Translations under genes and position numbers: made by a program
Source of the DNA: Hippopus hippopus
Taxonomy: Eukaryota; Mollusca; Bivalvia; Cardiida; Cardiidae
Direction of reading: 5' to 3'
Assembly: GCA_946811185.2 (NCBI GenBank)
Contig: OX328108.1
Location: 17,865,239 to 17,929,238 of the forward strand
Length of the DNA stretch: 64,000 bases
The notes under the pieces: generated by a model
The model's input: only the letters and a program-made list of their open reading frames with translations
Told to the model about the DNA's origin: nothing
Database searches by the model: none
In this document: positions 1 through 10,865 of the stretch, piece by piece
How positions within the stretch are numbered: position 1 is the stretch's first letter
Layout of the letters: every line of letters begins with the position of its first letter

Positions 1-200
1 AGACCTTCCATATTAAAAACATTTGCAAACAGTTAATGTCCAATATGGCTCAAAAGATAGGATTTGCACTTGAAACGGAAGAAAATGTGGGATAAGGAGA
101 AATGGTGGTTACTAGCATTTTGTCCTTTTCACAAAATGTTTTCAGCAGATTTCCTCCCTGGGATCTTTTAAACACGCGATTCTTTCATAATGGGTAAAAC
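1..200 (+). mobile_element. Family A TTAA MITE, diverged, cut by window edge
   Basis: Long arm ('ctcaaaagataggatttg'), decayed central hairpin at about 88-150, short arm to 200. Confidence 0.65.
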
Positions 201-302
201 AAGATTGATATTTGGCCTAATTACCTTTGACCTGGCAATGTTCCTCAGGGCATGCATAACTTCAGTTGGACTACTGGTAAATTTACCTATATAGTAGACT
301 AC

Positions 303-535
303 TTAACTCTCTACTGAACGACAGAATTTCAGACTTGTCCAAAACTTCAATGCATTGGCAGATGCAAATATTTGCAAAAGGTTGGAATTTAAATGCCTCT
401 GAAAGGTTAGAAAATAGTGTGGGAGAAGGGGTCCAGGAGAATGCTGGTTACCAGCAATTTCTTTCATACCCACAATGTTTTCAAAAGACCTGTTACTCAG
501 GGTGTTTAAAACGTGGTTGTTTGATAAAGGGTTAA
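303..535 (+). mobile_element. Family A TTAA MITE
   Basis: Starts cttaactctctac, ends gataaagggttaa. Full length with a damaged hairpin. Confidence 0.85.
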
Positions 536-682
536 ACAAATTTAAAGAAAAATTGTCTGCATTCTTATGTATTTTTCATGTTTTGTGTATTTTCCATGGC
601 ACAGAGTATAATATTACAAAATACCTGTGCAGTCAATAGTATTTTGTAGCTTAACAATGTCCTGAAAAATTGCATGTATTTT

Positions 683-894
683 ATCCCTTAAACTACAAAA
701 TAAATGAAATGAAAATTTCCTCTCAATAGTAAAAACCCCAATATTGCGATTTCAGAGTTGATTTCACCAGAAAGAAATTATTGTTTTGGACAGTGTAGAT
801 CAAAGATCAGATTGCACATTTTTTGCAGTCTGATCTTGATCCACACTGTCTGCAAAAGTGCCACCAGCCATGCTTAGCAGCTGAAGGGTTATTA
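683..894. mobile_element. Family B MITE
   Basis: Hairpin 'agatcagattgcac' with partner around 815; right end 'ctgaagggttatt'. Confidence 0.8.
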
Positions 895-937
895 TGTAAC
901 TTTAGGAGGTAAAACACACAGTGTCTGAGTCATGCTA

Positions 938-1112
938 CCTCTTTACCAAATGACAAAATTTTAGACTGGTCCAAATTGAGAGCATTTGCAGACGACAAAA
1001 TAAGTGTGACTGAAAAATTGAAATTTGTTTTAGGAAGGGAAGAAAATTTTGTGGGAAAAGGCTTTTTTCACAGGGTTGTTAAAAGTCGGGATTGTTTGGT
1101 AAAGGCCTACTT
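938..1112 (+). mobile_element. Family A TTAA MITE lacking the central hairpin
   Basis: Both arms are good, but they join at 'gtgggaaaaggctt': the hairpin has been removed precisely between its repeats. Confidence 0.85.
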
Positions 1113-2029
1113 TGTTAGACATTAGTACATGGAGCATGCCTTGGCTAAATTGAAGGTCTTTAGATTTTAGATCAGACTACTCAAAATGTGCAAAACATTG
1201 AGGGCAAATAAGAAAGTGAAATGTTCCAAAAATGCATTTTATTTTCTACTATCTAAAAGGCAAATATTAGCCACAGTTATGGCATATAACTGCTATCAGT
1301 TTGGACAAGTCGAAATTCTTGTTGTTTGGGTAAATTGGGACAAGGTGAACACTAAACAGCTACATTCCTTGTAGCAGTTTCACTTTACTTTTGAGATTCC
1401 TGAGGTAAGTATACCCATATAATAGCTTGTTAACGCTGAAACAGATAGGTGACGGCTGTAGGATAACATGGGCTACAAAAGTATAAGTTTTTAAGTATGG
1501 TTTTGGATAGGTTTGGTTCTTTTAAGATGTTGGGGACAAAAACATAATTATTCCTATCTGTGTTTAAGCAAAGGATTAAAGTTTGCATGACAAAACTGGC
1601 ACATAGATATGGATAATTCTTTGCATTTTGATACATACAAATGTTTCAAATATTTACTTGTCCCTGAAATGTATTTAAAACTTGAACTCTCTTTTAAATT
1701 GAAAAAATGGTCTAGATTCTTTCAGATGCTTGGGTCATCAGCTAAACATTGAAACTGGGAGACACTATAATTTTGATACAGATGGCTGAATTTGTTTACA
1801 TTGTTTTATGAATTAAGAAACTTTGTCCGTTGAAGACGAATACCAACCATGTAGTTTTTGTATGCTCAAAATTTGATATATCGGTAGGACGACTGGTACT
1901 CTGGAAATAGATATCATTACGGATTTTACCAATTTTTTGATAGACTAACAGTAGTATGAAAAGTAGCCATTCTCCAAAGTAATAGAAATAACCAATAATG
2001 GGCAATTTGAGTGACCAGCAAGATCTTTA
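1113..2029. other. No recognisable feature
   Basis: AT-rich non-coding sequence. Ends at the Tc1 fragment; the segment before it does not translate into transposase. Confidence 0.6.
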
Positions 2030-2239
2030 GATCTCAATTCAATTGAGCATACATGGGACATTCTCGGTAGGTGTGTCAATGATGGAAATGTGAGGCCTCA
2101 GAACCTCCAACACCTTGAGCAACTTTTGAGTCAGGAATGGCAGGATATTTGACAACAACAGCTGGACGGCTTGATTTGGTCAATGCCCAGAAGGGTTCAA
2201 GCTTGTATACATGCTAATGGTGGCCATACCATGTACTGA
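2030..2239 (+). pseudogene. Tc1-like transposase C-terminal fragment
   Basis: Translation from 2030 reads DLNSIEHTWDILGRCV, then a Leu-rich stretch and EWQDI, one in-frame stop, then SMPRRVQACIHANGGHTMY and a stop. The 'D-x-x-x-I-E-x-x-W-D-x-L-G-R' block and the 'SMPRR-QA-I-A-GG-T-Y' terminus are hallmarks of Tc1-family transposase C-termini. The internal stop and the absence of any upstream part show a dead fragment. Confidence 0.88.
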
Positions 2240-2829
2240 CTGTCCTGGTTGCAGATTGACCGAATTTTAAAGATTTTAAAACATCTGGGTAGTATTCCAC
2301 TTTTTTTGCATGTGGATTTAGACAGTGCCTTACTTCAAAAGCCTGAAAGTGAGAAACATTATATGATAGAAGTACAGAATTGCTTGGACTGGTTTCTAAC
2401 TCAATTACTCATTACATTTTTACAATGAAATTGTCTATATGTGTAATATTGAAATTTTGGTGCAGCGGTAATTCGTTTTTGCTTAACTTTTTGAGAGGAG
2501 TATAGCTCCACATCCATAGTATCTTATCAGCTGAAGAGACTGAGAAACGAGTATAGACTTTTAGATGTTCAGTCACATCAACATCTAAATGTTAAATGGG
2601 CATTATGTGCTGATGTTTTTAGAGTATCTTGGCAGATGAACACGCTTTTTTATGTTACCAATTTCAGTCATCCACTCTTAGACTCTATTCTACAGTTAAA
2701 ATTTGTTGTATGAGCTGGACACAATTTGCACATATAATGTACTAGTTATGTCATATTTTGGGCCAGTGGCCTAATTATTCAAAATAAAATTTCTTTATAC
2801 ATGTTCAGAATGCAGTAATATTCACCATC
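2240..2829. other. No recognisable feature
   Basis: Possibly the remains of the Tc1 element's 3' side; nothing protein-like. Confidence 0.5.
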
Positions 2830-3000
2830 AACCTCTCAAGGGTTTTCTAATTTGAGAGAAACACACCTTCTGATTGGCTAAAACCTAGTCCAATCAGAAC
2901 TTTTATTACTTTCAAAATCAATATTTAGACAAGAATGTTCTTAAGAATGTTTCATGAATACAGACCAAAGTCTTGGCTTTTTAGGATGTGTGCTGTTAAA
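2830..3000. mobile_element. Relative of the 9066-9272 MITE
   Basis: Shares 'cttctgattggctaaaac', a complementary 'ccaatcagaac', and 'gttcttaagaatgtttcatgaa'. Degenerate. Confidence 0.5.
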
Positions 3001-3062
3001 ATTATCATCAAGCATGTAACTACTGGAAAACAAGCTTTCACATCGCCTCTTCTTCCTCTACA

Positions 3063-3267
3063 ATAACCCTTATCCTGCTAAATAAGTGAAAAATTTATGC
3101 CAGTAGTAAAAACCCAAATTTAGTAATTTTAAAGATATTGTTTAGGGGACTATAATCCTTATCGGACAGTGTAGATCAGAGATCAGACTGCACGTTCTGT
3201 GCAGTCTGATCTTGATCTACACGGTCTGCAAAAGGTAAGTGAGTAGCACTTAGCAGTCTAAGGGTTA
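3063..3267. mobile_element. Family B TTAA MITE
   Basis: 'taacccttatcctgc' start, AAGGGTTAA end, good hairpin around 3200. Confidence 0.92.
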
Positions 3268-3739
3268 AAGACCACAGACTAGTCATGGTTCATGGTCTGA
3301 CAGTTATGACTGGTATGTAAAATGAGAAATTTGGTATTGATTTTGTCATTGATGGTCATTGAAAAATAAACAATGGACTTTCATCTTTGAATCAGATGCT
3401 TCTACAACAAAACTAAATAGACAAAAACATTCAGGGGTGGATCCAGATTTTTTTCCAGGGAGAGTTCCGGAAAATCAAATAGATCATCATATACATGTAT
3501 TCAAATTTGATACGGCATAAAATGTTTGTATTTCCTATTAGTGTGTATACCGGTATAATAGTAGTCCTGCATACAATATTACTAGAAAACCTATGCAAAG
3601 AAACGATCTAGAATCTACTGCTACATTCATACTTGTTCAAAATTTTAGGCAGACAGCGATTACTTTTAAAATTCTAGGGGAGGGGTTCAGGACCACTCTG
3701 ACACCCCCCTCCCCGCCAATGAGATGTAACCTAGAAGCT
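3268..3739. other. No recognisable feature
   Basis: Nothing beyond AT-rich sequence with a short 'acacccccctccccgcc' C-rich patch at 3700. Confidence 0.5.
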
Positions 3740-4032
3740 GACGATTGTGTGGTGTTCAAAACTGTTTTCAACATTTTTTCAGCCAGTGCCCTTATCCATG
3801 CTTTTCTGGAGTTTCTATTTATTACCATTACTTTGCACAGTATCGTTCCCAAGCCACATGCTGCTTTCCCACATAATCATGGTCAAAAAAATGATCAGAG
3901 GTGAGAAAGGAATGAACCATGTGGTGATGACTATCATCAATCCTTGAAAAGGAATTGGCCTAGCCAGAGGTTCAAACCAGTGACCCTTGTTCTCAAGCCT
4001 TGTACACTGACGTCTGCGCTACTGGGGCTCCG
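3740..4032 (-). mobile_element. tRNA-derived SINE
   Basis: The minus strand starts with a tRNA-like head (B-box-like 'ggtttgaacc') and ends in 'aatgttgaaaac'. It carries the family body 'ccatgcttt-ctggag' and 'tcccacataatca'. Confidence 0.75.
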
Positions 4033-4444
4033 CAAGTAGGCGATGGGTCTCATAAGCTACTTGATCTAATCTATTTAATAGTTCTGCGTAGAATTTGAAT
4101 TGTTTAAACTTTCACAAAAAACACATTTTGTTATGTTTATTAATATTATTTGCATGCATTATGGGATCTTTATGGCTGATACCACTGTTAAAGAAGCTTA
4201 GAGTGTTTGCCGAGATCTGACCGCATGCAACTATAGGCTGATCACAATTGAAACTCTCAGCACCTAAATAACAAGTTGTAGGATAATGGTCCTGATGTAA
4301 CATTTTTGAAAAGTTGTATCAAGTGTTTATAGATATTGTTGAAATTTTTATTTAGTCTTGGCGACCTGCAGAGAGATTAGTGGATATGAATAATTCATGA
4401 TGGTTATGTCCTGTCCCATATGTCTGACAGCAGCAAGATGTTCA

Positions 4445-4626
4445 CCCTTAATGTCCCATTCAGTAATTTTGTAGCTTTTTGCAGCCAGTGTAGATCAAGA
4501 TCAGACTGCACAAAATGTGCAGTCTGATCTATGGTCTACACTGTCTGCTTTACTGAGACATTTGCAAGAAATGCAAACTTGTCATTAAGTTTTTATCTTA
4601 GAAATACTTACTTGGTGAGGGTTAAA
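4445..4626. mobile_element. Family B MITE
   Basis: 'cacccttaatgtccc' start, 'gtgagggttaa' end. Confidence 0.85.
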
Positions 4627-5162
4627 ATGGATGATCCATACTAGGTCTTCATCGTAACATAGTGAGTACGGTATACATGTATAGGATTAGCCTGTTGATG
4701 CTACAAAGTTAAAACATAGTTACAAATAGAGAAATTTTGCTAGATCTAGTAATCCAAGTGCCATTCAAATCCTGTCTAAGCAAAACTCTTTGTTGGAAAT
4801 GATGACTTGGTCATTTTAGTGGGTTCATTTGTTGTTTACTGCTGATCATTGCATGGATAGAGGCATGTGTTGGCCACAATGAAATTAACAAAGTAACACT
4901 TTTGAAAATCTGCGTAAAACAGCAAGTAAGCAAAACTTTATTTTGTATGTTTTCTTGTATGTTTTCATCACCTGTAAGAATTATACAGACAATGTCCTTT
5001 CAGTGTCATGAATTTTTCCTTGTTTGCTACATGTGCAGATGTACTGGTAGTAACTTGTATTTACATTTTCAAAGACAAATTCCAGCATTTTAGCCACCTT
5101 TAATTTGTTGCCTGCAATTACTTTCAGTTTGGAAGAGTCTATAATTTTGTTGTCTAGTAAAG
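4627..5162. other. No recognisable feature
   Basis: No coding bias or repeat seen. Confidence 0.5.
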
Positions 5163-5243
5163 AGTTAACTCCTTACCAGACAGGAAAAATGTTAATTTGT
5201 CCAAATTGAAAGCATTTGCAGACGACAGTTGAAATGTGGCTTA
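5163..5243 (+). mobile_element. Family A fragment (long arm)
   Basis: Only the first ~80 bases, abutting the next copy. Confidence 0.8.
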
Positions 5244-5469
5244 ACCCTTTACCACACGACAAGATTTTAGACCTGTCCGAATTGAAAGCATTTCCTGATG
5301 ACAGTTTCAATGTGGCTCATATGAAATGATTTTTCTTTGATAGGGTAGAAAACATTGTGGGAAAAGGAGAAAATGCTGGTAACCAGCATTTTCTCCTTTT
5401 CCCACAATGTTTTCAAAAGCCTTCTCTTTCAGGGGCGTTAAAAGTCGTCATTGTGTGGTAAAGGGTTAA
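5243..5469 (+). mobile_element. Family A TTAA MITE, near-intact
   Basis: TTAACCC start and GGGTTAA end, central hairpin 5353-5412. Confidence 0.95.
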
Positions 5470-5670
5470 ATGATGGTACATGTATTTGTCTCTGATAGAG
5501 TTGAAATACATTTTGGGAAAAGGAGAAAATGCTGTTCTGATAGAGTTGAAATACATTTTGGGAAAAGGAGAAAATGCTGGTTACCAACATTTTCTCCTTT
5601 TCCCACTATCTTTTCAAAAAGCTGCTTCTGCAGGTTTGTTAAAAGTCAGGTTTTTGTGGTAATGTGTTAA
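5470..5670 (+). mobile_element. Family A copy with 45-bp internal duplication
   Basis: 'tctgatagagttgaaataca' occurs at 5491 and 5536. The long arm is truncated. Confidence 0.85.
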
Positions 5671-5909
5671 AAGGATCTGCATGTATTTGTAGAAGAGAGA
5701 TTGAGCAAGTATAGTGGGGAACTTTGTACGAGTATACTGTATGTCTGATCTTTGATCTGATCTGGCAGATATATTGAGATATTTTGTGAGATGCAAAGTC
5801 TGTTTCAGTATGAAAATGTACATTCCATTAATAAGTGTAGCACTAAGAAAAAAACGTTAAATGCGTCTTCCTAATGTGCACCTAGAAAGTTGTTGCATAA
5901 TTATATGGA

Positions 5910-6060
5910 TCCTTTTCGTCTAAGAGCTGTCTGACTCATGAGGTAGAATCGTCCTTTGACATGTAGGAAAATTACCAACAGCAAAAACATTTGGCATAAG
6001 TCAGGCTGGGATACCTTTTGCAGATGCATATGGTAATTAAACACCTGTTCATTGAGCATT
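5910..6060 (-). mobile_element. Family C fragment
   Basis: 'actcatgaggtagaatcgtc', 'aagtcaggctggg' and 'ttttgcagatgcat'. Confidence 0.6.
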
Positions 6061-6529
6061 ACTCATTTATTTGCTCATTTGTTTTCAAAGAGAATATAGA
6101 GGTATTGTTGTAGCCGTGGCGTTTTTATGCCATTTTAAAATATCTCTGTCATTACGGAAGATATATTTACTTCAAAGTTGGACAAGTTGTCCACTATCAA
6201 AACAGGAACCCATACAGTAAGGGAAGGTAACCATCAAAGTATTTTTGTAAATATGCCCCTTTCTCTACTTGGTAATTTTCACTGAAAATCAAGCAACTGC
6301 AGCCGAGCATTGGCACCTGCATGCTGTGCTGTTATTTGATACTCTAAGGGTAAAGTGGTCTTTCTTGGCTCACTCACTGATGTTTAGGTAGTGGATTTGT
6401 TCTGTGGAGGTTCTGAGTTTGTTACTTGTGTAACTTGCTGCTTGGAAATGTCTTTGGACAAAGCACTGCAGCACTTGAATGTGTACAACTTTCAAAACCG
6501 AGAACAAAAAGTGAACTATGATGTTGTTC
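6061..6529. other. No recognisable feature
   Basis: No coding bias or repeat seen. Confidence 0.5.
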
Positions 6530-6757
6530 AACCCTTTACCCCACAACAAAATGTTTGACTCTTCCAAATGAAAAGGATTTGCAGACTACAAAATAATTGT
6601 GGCTCAAATGATAGAATTTGTCTTTGATGAGGTTGAAAACATTGTGGGAAAAGGAGAAAATGCTGGTTACCAGCATTTTCTCCTTTTCCCACAATGTTTT
6701 CAAAAGGCCTTCTTTCTCAGGGTCGTTAAAACTCGGGATTGTGTGGTAAAGGGTTTA
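6530..6757 (+). mobile_element. Family A TTAA MITE
   Basis: Full length with a perfect central hairpin around 6668. Confidence 0.95.
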
Positions 6758-6941
6758 CTGAAAAAACTGTTGATGCAATGTCAAACTATGATTCAAACAA
6801 ATTCATAAGAATTAAAGTTTTTCCCTCTGTGTGTAATGCATTGTTGATTTATGTAAGGTGTTATAAATTATCTATTTTATTAGTTTCAAATAATCCCTGC
6901 ATTTACACCTAGAAGAAGAAAGCTTTTAAAACTTTAGGTGC

Positions 6942-7100
6942 ATTTTCTCCTTTTTTCCCCTAGTGTTTTATCATTCTCTAGATGACATAAATTTTGGATT
7001 CATCCAAATGGAAATTAAATGCAGGCAACAAATTACATGTTGGTCAAATGATGGGATTTGCTCTCTGTTTAATATCAGCATTAATTCTGAGCTTTTCCAA
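6942..7100. mobile_element. Family A relic
   Basis: Hairpin half ('attttctccttttttccc') and long-arm remnants only. Confidence 0.45.
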
Positions 7101-7322
7101 CATTGTCCTCAAACACCTGGACCCCATTTTACTAAGGTAGTTACGAACAAAATCTGCGTAAGTTTTACGTAACTATAGTATGGTGGCATATTTCTGCCAC
7201 TGAGATACAAGATAACTATCATGATTATTTTATAAAACTATTGCGATAAATCAAAGTTTCCTGGAAATTTTATCTTTTCATTTTATCTAGATAGTAAAAC
7301 GGGGACTGTTCCCTAAGGGTCT

Positions 7323-7540
7323 TTAACCCTGTAACACACAGTCCCAATGGCCCTGAAAAAGAAGTTTTTTGAAAACATTGTGGGAAAAGGAGAAAATGCT
7401 GGTAACTAGCATTTTCTCCTTTTCCCACAATGTTTTCTGCCCTATCAAATACAGAAATCACCATTTAAGAGGCATTCATTGTCTGCAAATGCTTTCAATC
7501 AAGTCTAGTACAAAATTCTGTTGTTTGGTAAAGAGTTAAA
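7323..7540 (-). mobile_element. Family A TTAA MITE
   Basis: TTTAACCCTGTAAC start, GGTAAAGAGTTAA end, good hairpin. Confidence 0.93.
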
Positions 7541-7592
7541 TACATATAGCAGGATCATCACAGTTAAGGGTCAGATCTAAACTGTTTATTAT

Positions 7593-7820
7593 TAACTCTT
7601 TACCAAACGACAAAAATTTAGACCTGTCCAAATTGAAAGCATTTGCAGAAGACAAAATAAATGTGATTCGATAACTAAAATTTTTGTTTGGAAGTGTAGA
7701 AAACATTGTGGGAAAAGGAGAAAATGCTGGTGACCAGCATTTTCTCCTTTTCCCACAATGTTTTCAAAAGCTTTCTTTTTCAGGGTCGTTAAAACTCGGG
7801 ATTGTGTGGTAAAGAGTTAA
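7593..7820 (+). mobile_element. Family A TTAA MITE, near-intact
   Basis: TTAA at both ends, perfect hairpin around 7735. Confidence 0.95.
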
Positions 7821-7928
7821 GGAGGTTTTGGGGTCAAAATGGCATTGGGAAATTGCAATATTTGGGACTTTTTCAGTCCATTTTGTTTGCTCAGATCTCT
7901 CTACATGAGGTAAACCATCTATGTGTAC

Positions 7929-8160
7929 TACTTCACTCTGTACAATGTGACAGAATTTTAGACTGATCCAAATTGAAAAAGTTTGAAGATGACAGATGTG
8001 GCTCAAGTGGTAAGATTTGGTTAGATTTGTTTCTGAAAGATTAGAAAACATTGTGGGAAAAGGAGAAAATGCTGGTAACCAGCATTATCTTCTTTTCCCA
8101 CAATGTTTTCAGGTCTAATCCCCCAGATTGTTAAACCTCAGGATTGTGTGGTAAATGAAT
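7929..8160 (+). mobile_element. Family A TTAA MITE
   Basis: Ends diverged (cttcactctgtac ... tggtaaatgaata); hairpin around 8080. Confidence 0.85.
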
Positions 8161-8165
8161 AATAT

Positions 8166-8394
8166 CTGTAAACCCATTACCACCCAATCCAAAGTTTTAA
8201 AGACTCTGACTGAGATGGTTTATGTATATACTTTGGGAAAAGGAGCAGGTACTGGTAACCAGCATTTTCTCCTTTTCCCAAAATGTTTGCCATCATTTCA
8301 GGGACATATCCCTTTATTTGGGTTTTATTCAATTTATCTGCAAATGGTTTGAGTTTTGGGAAGTCTCAAATTTTATCTTAGGGTAAAGATTTAA
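8166..8394 (-). mobile_element. Family A TTAA MITE, diverged
   Basis: 'gtaaacccattaccac' start, 'gggtaaagatttaa' end. Confidence 0.8.
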
Positions 8395-8898
8395 CTGCAT
8401 TTTGGTTTTATTTGCTTTGTACGTGTATCGATATGTTTGATATTAAAGTACAGGTATGCCTGAACATTAAAACCCAATTTTGACCGAAAACAGTTTGTAG
8501 GACTAAAGACGAAATTTTCTGAGGAAAATCATGAGGATGTGTAGCTTACCCTCAGTTTTGTGTGTTTGTTAGGGAGGGGATTGTGCAAAAAACTGGGTAC
8601 TGGGTGATGAAACCATAACTCAGTGACGCTTCTATCTGAGCAACTGTTACTGTCCTGTATCCAAAATGTATAATTTATCCCTTTTTACATTATAACAACT
8701 CTTCCATTACTTACAGAATAGGAAATTGTACAGAAAAAATGAAAAAGAAGATAGGTAAATCCTCCTTTTTTCTACAGGTATTTCTACCTTTAGTTTTAAT
8801 GCCATCTATGTATGTAAATAAGAATTAAATGTACAGTCTCTGTCTGAGATCTTTTAGAAATCTTAAATAGGAAATACCGTGTATATTTTAATGCTCTT
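8395..8898. other. No recognisable feature
   Basis: No coding bias or repeat seen. Confidence 0.5.
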
Positions 8899-9013
8899 TT
8901 AATTCTTTACTACACAATCCTGTGTTTTATCAAACCTGAAAAAGAAGGCTTTTGAAAGCATTATGGAACAAGGAGACAATGCTTGTAACATGTGGCTGTT
9001 TGGTTAAGGGTTA
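8899..9013 (-). mobile_element. Family A fragment with both termini
   Basis: Short arm and terminal bases only; hairpin and long arm deleted. Confidence 0.75.
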
Positions 9014-9065
9014 ATTTTTTTTTCAGCATTGTGAGATACTGGATTAATCCTTTATATAACAATCC

Positions 9066-9272
9066 TGGGCCCATATTCATCAGCCATTCTTAAGGATGTT
9101 CTTATTCTTATTCTCCAGAATTTTCTAAATTTGAATGTAACACAACTTCTGATTGGCTAAACGATTTTGTTTAGCCAATCAGTAGTTGTGTTACTTTCAA
9201 ATTTAAAAAAAAAATCTTGAAGAAAAAGACTTAGAATGTTCTTAAGAATGGTAAATAAATAAGGACCTTTAG
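9066..9272. mobile_element. MITE with 'gattggctaa' hairpin
   Basis: Ends 'gggcccatattcat' and 'aataaataaggacc' are roughly inverted. The centre holds 'tctgattggctaaac' and its complement around 'gattttg'. It also has paired 'ttcttaagaatg' motifs. Confidence 0.65.
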
Positions 9273-9472
9273 TTAAAAAAACCCAGGGCTAAAGGATTTT
9301 GAAAGCATTGTATGAAATGGAGGAAAATGCTGGTTACTAGCGTTTTTTGTTTTCCCAACAACACATTCTTTGACCCTTTCATATTCAAACGTCAGCTCCA
9401 TCCATCATAATTTGTTTTGTTTGCAAAAATTTGGACAAGTATTAAAAATTTTTTGTCTTGTAGAGTGTTTAA
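9270..9472 (-). mobile_element. Family A, diverged
   Basis: Shares its right TTAA (9469-9472) with the next copy. Confidence 0.65.
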
Positions 9473-9697
9473 CTCTTTACCAAAAGACTAAATTTTAGAC
9501 TAGTTGAAATTGAAAGCATTAGCAGACAACACAATAAAAGTGACTGATAAATTGAAATTTGTTTTGGGAATGGTAGAAAACTTTGTGGGAAAAGGAGAAA
9601 ATGCTGGTTACTAGCATTTTCTCCTTTTCCCACAATATTTTCAAAAGGCTTCTTTCTTAGGGTCATTAAAAGTCGGGATTGTGTGGTAAAGGGTTAA
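9469..9697 (+). mobile_element. Family A TTAA MITE, near-intact
   Basis: TTAA at both ends; hairpin 'gaaaatgctggttactagc'. Confidence 0.95.
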
Positions 9698-9793
9698 AGG
9701 TTTAGTATGATGCAGATTGGTCCTGCTATCTACATTCTTCCTATCTAACAGGATAACAACCCAAAACACTGGACCTTGTGGGCGGTCCTATCT

Positions 9794-10008
9794 TTAACTC
9801 TTTCCATACCATAGACAACACCAGAAGCTTTTTTGGAAAGTATAGATCTAGATCAGACTGCACAGAACATGCAGTCTGATCTCTGACCTACACTGTCCAC
9901 AGTGCTTTATTCTAGATTATGATCATATTGTCTCTTGAACTTGCAGCTGAACTGTAAATTGTAGCCATTGAGAAAATGCAATTTATTTTGTCAGTAATGA
10001 AAGAGTTA
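9794..10008. mobile_element. Family B TTAA MITE
   Basis: TTAACTCTTTCC start, GAAAGAGTTAA end. Hairpin 'agatcagactgcacag' with its complement near 9880. Confidence 0.9.
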
Positions 10009-10043
10009 ACACATTACATTATACAAATCTGAGTTACATCTGC

Positions 10044-10239
10044 TTAACTCTTTACCACACAATCCCGACTTTTAACGACCCTAAGAAAGAAGCCTTTTGA
10101 AAACATTGTGGGAAAAGAAGAAAATGCTGGTAACCCTTCCCAAACCAAATTTCAATTTTTCAGTCACATTTATTTTGTCGTCAGCAAATGCTTTCAATTT
10201 GGACCAGTCCATAATTTTGTTGTTTGGTAAAGAGTTAAT
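10044..10239 (-). mobile_element. Family A TTAA MITE, half hairpin
   Basis: Good arms; the second hairpin half is deleted. Confidence 0.92.
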
Positions 10240-10426
10240 GAAGGAAGACAGCTTCTTAAAATATTTTTTGAAAAGAAGAGAATGCCGATAACCAGCATTT
10301 TCTTCTTTCCCACAACATTTTTCATGTTTTTAAAGACAATTTTCACAGAGCCACAGTTGATCTGTCATTTGCAAATGGTTTGGATTTGGACAAGCCCAGG
10401 ACTGTATTCTTTGGTAAAGAAGTAAG
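10236..10426 (-). mobile_element. Family A, diverged, sharing TTAA with the previous copy
   Basis: Short arm, hairpin around 10275-10315 and long-arm remnants. Confidence 0.65.
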
Positions 10427-10457
10427 CTACATATATTTATTGTAGGAGATAAGACAT

Positions 10458-10648
10458 TTAAACTTTTTACCAAATAGGTATAAATCTTGATTTTCAACTA
10501 CTCTGGTATATAAAGTTTAGTAAACATCGTGTGAAAAAAGGAAGAAATGCAGGTAGCTAGCATTTTTTTCTTTTCCCATGATGTTTCAAGTCTTTGTCTT
10601 CAGAGTTGTTAAAACATCATTACAAGATTGTTTGCTAACCCTGTAAGA
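10458..10648 (+). mobile_element. Family A, diverged
   Basis: Weak arms; hairpin 'ggaagaaatgcaggtagc' with partner. Confidence 0.6.
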
Positions 10649-10865
10649 AAATCAAATTAATCTGCAGCCAAGAGTTGGGAACTGCATGTTGTTTCTTTTT
10701 TATAATGAATACATAACTTAAACAAACTTGAAATTTTTCTTTTGCCAAACTTTTAAAAGCTTTTAAAAGCTGTCTGCTTGAAGTGCAAAATAGTTTTCAG
10801 CAGGAATAAAGAAGTTTTAAGTTACATACCATTTTTTTTTTTCAGGTAGAAAGTGACTGATTAAA

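Noticed and set aside
5353..5412. CRISPR-like or bacterial terminator-like hairpins
   Set aside because: The window is clearly eukaryotic; hairpins belong to dispersed MITEs with no spacer structure.
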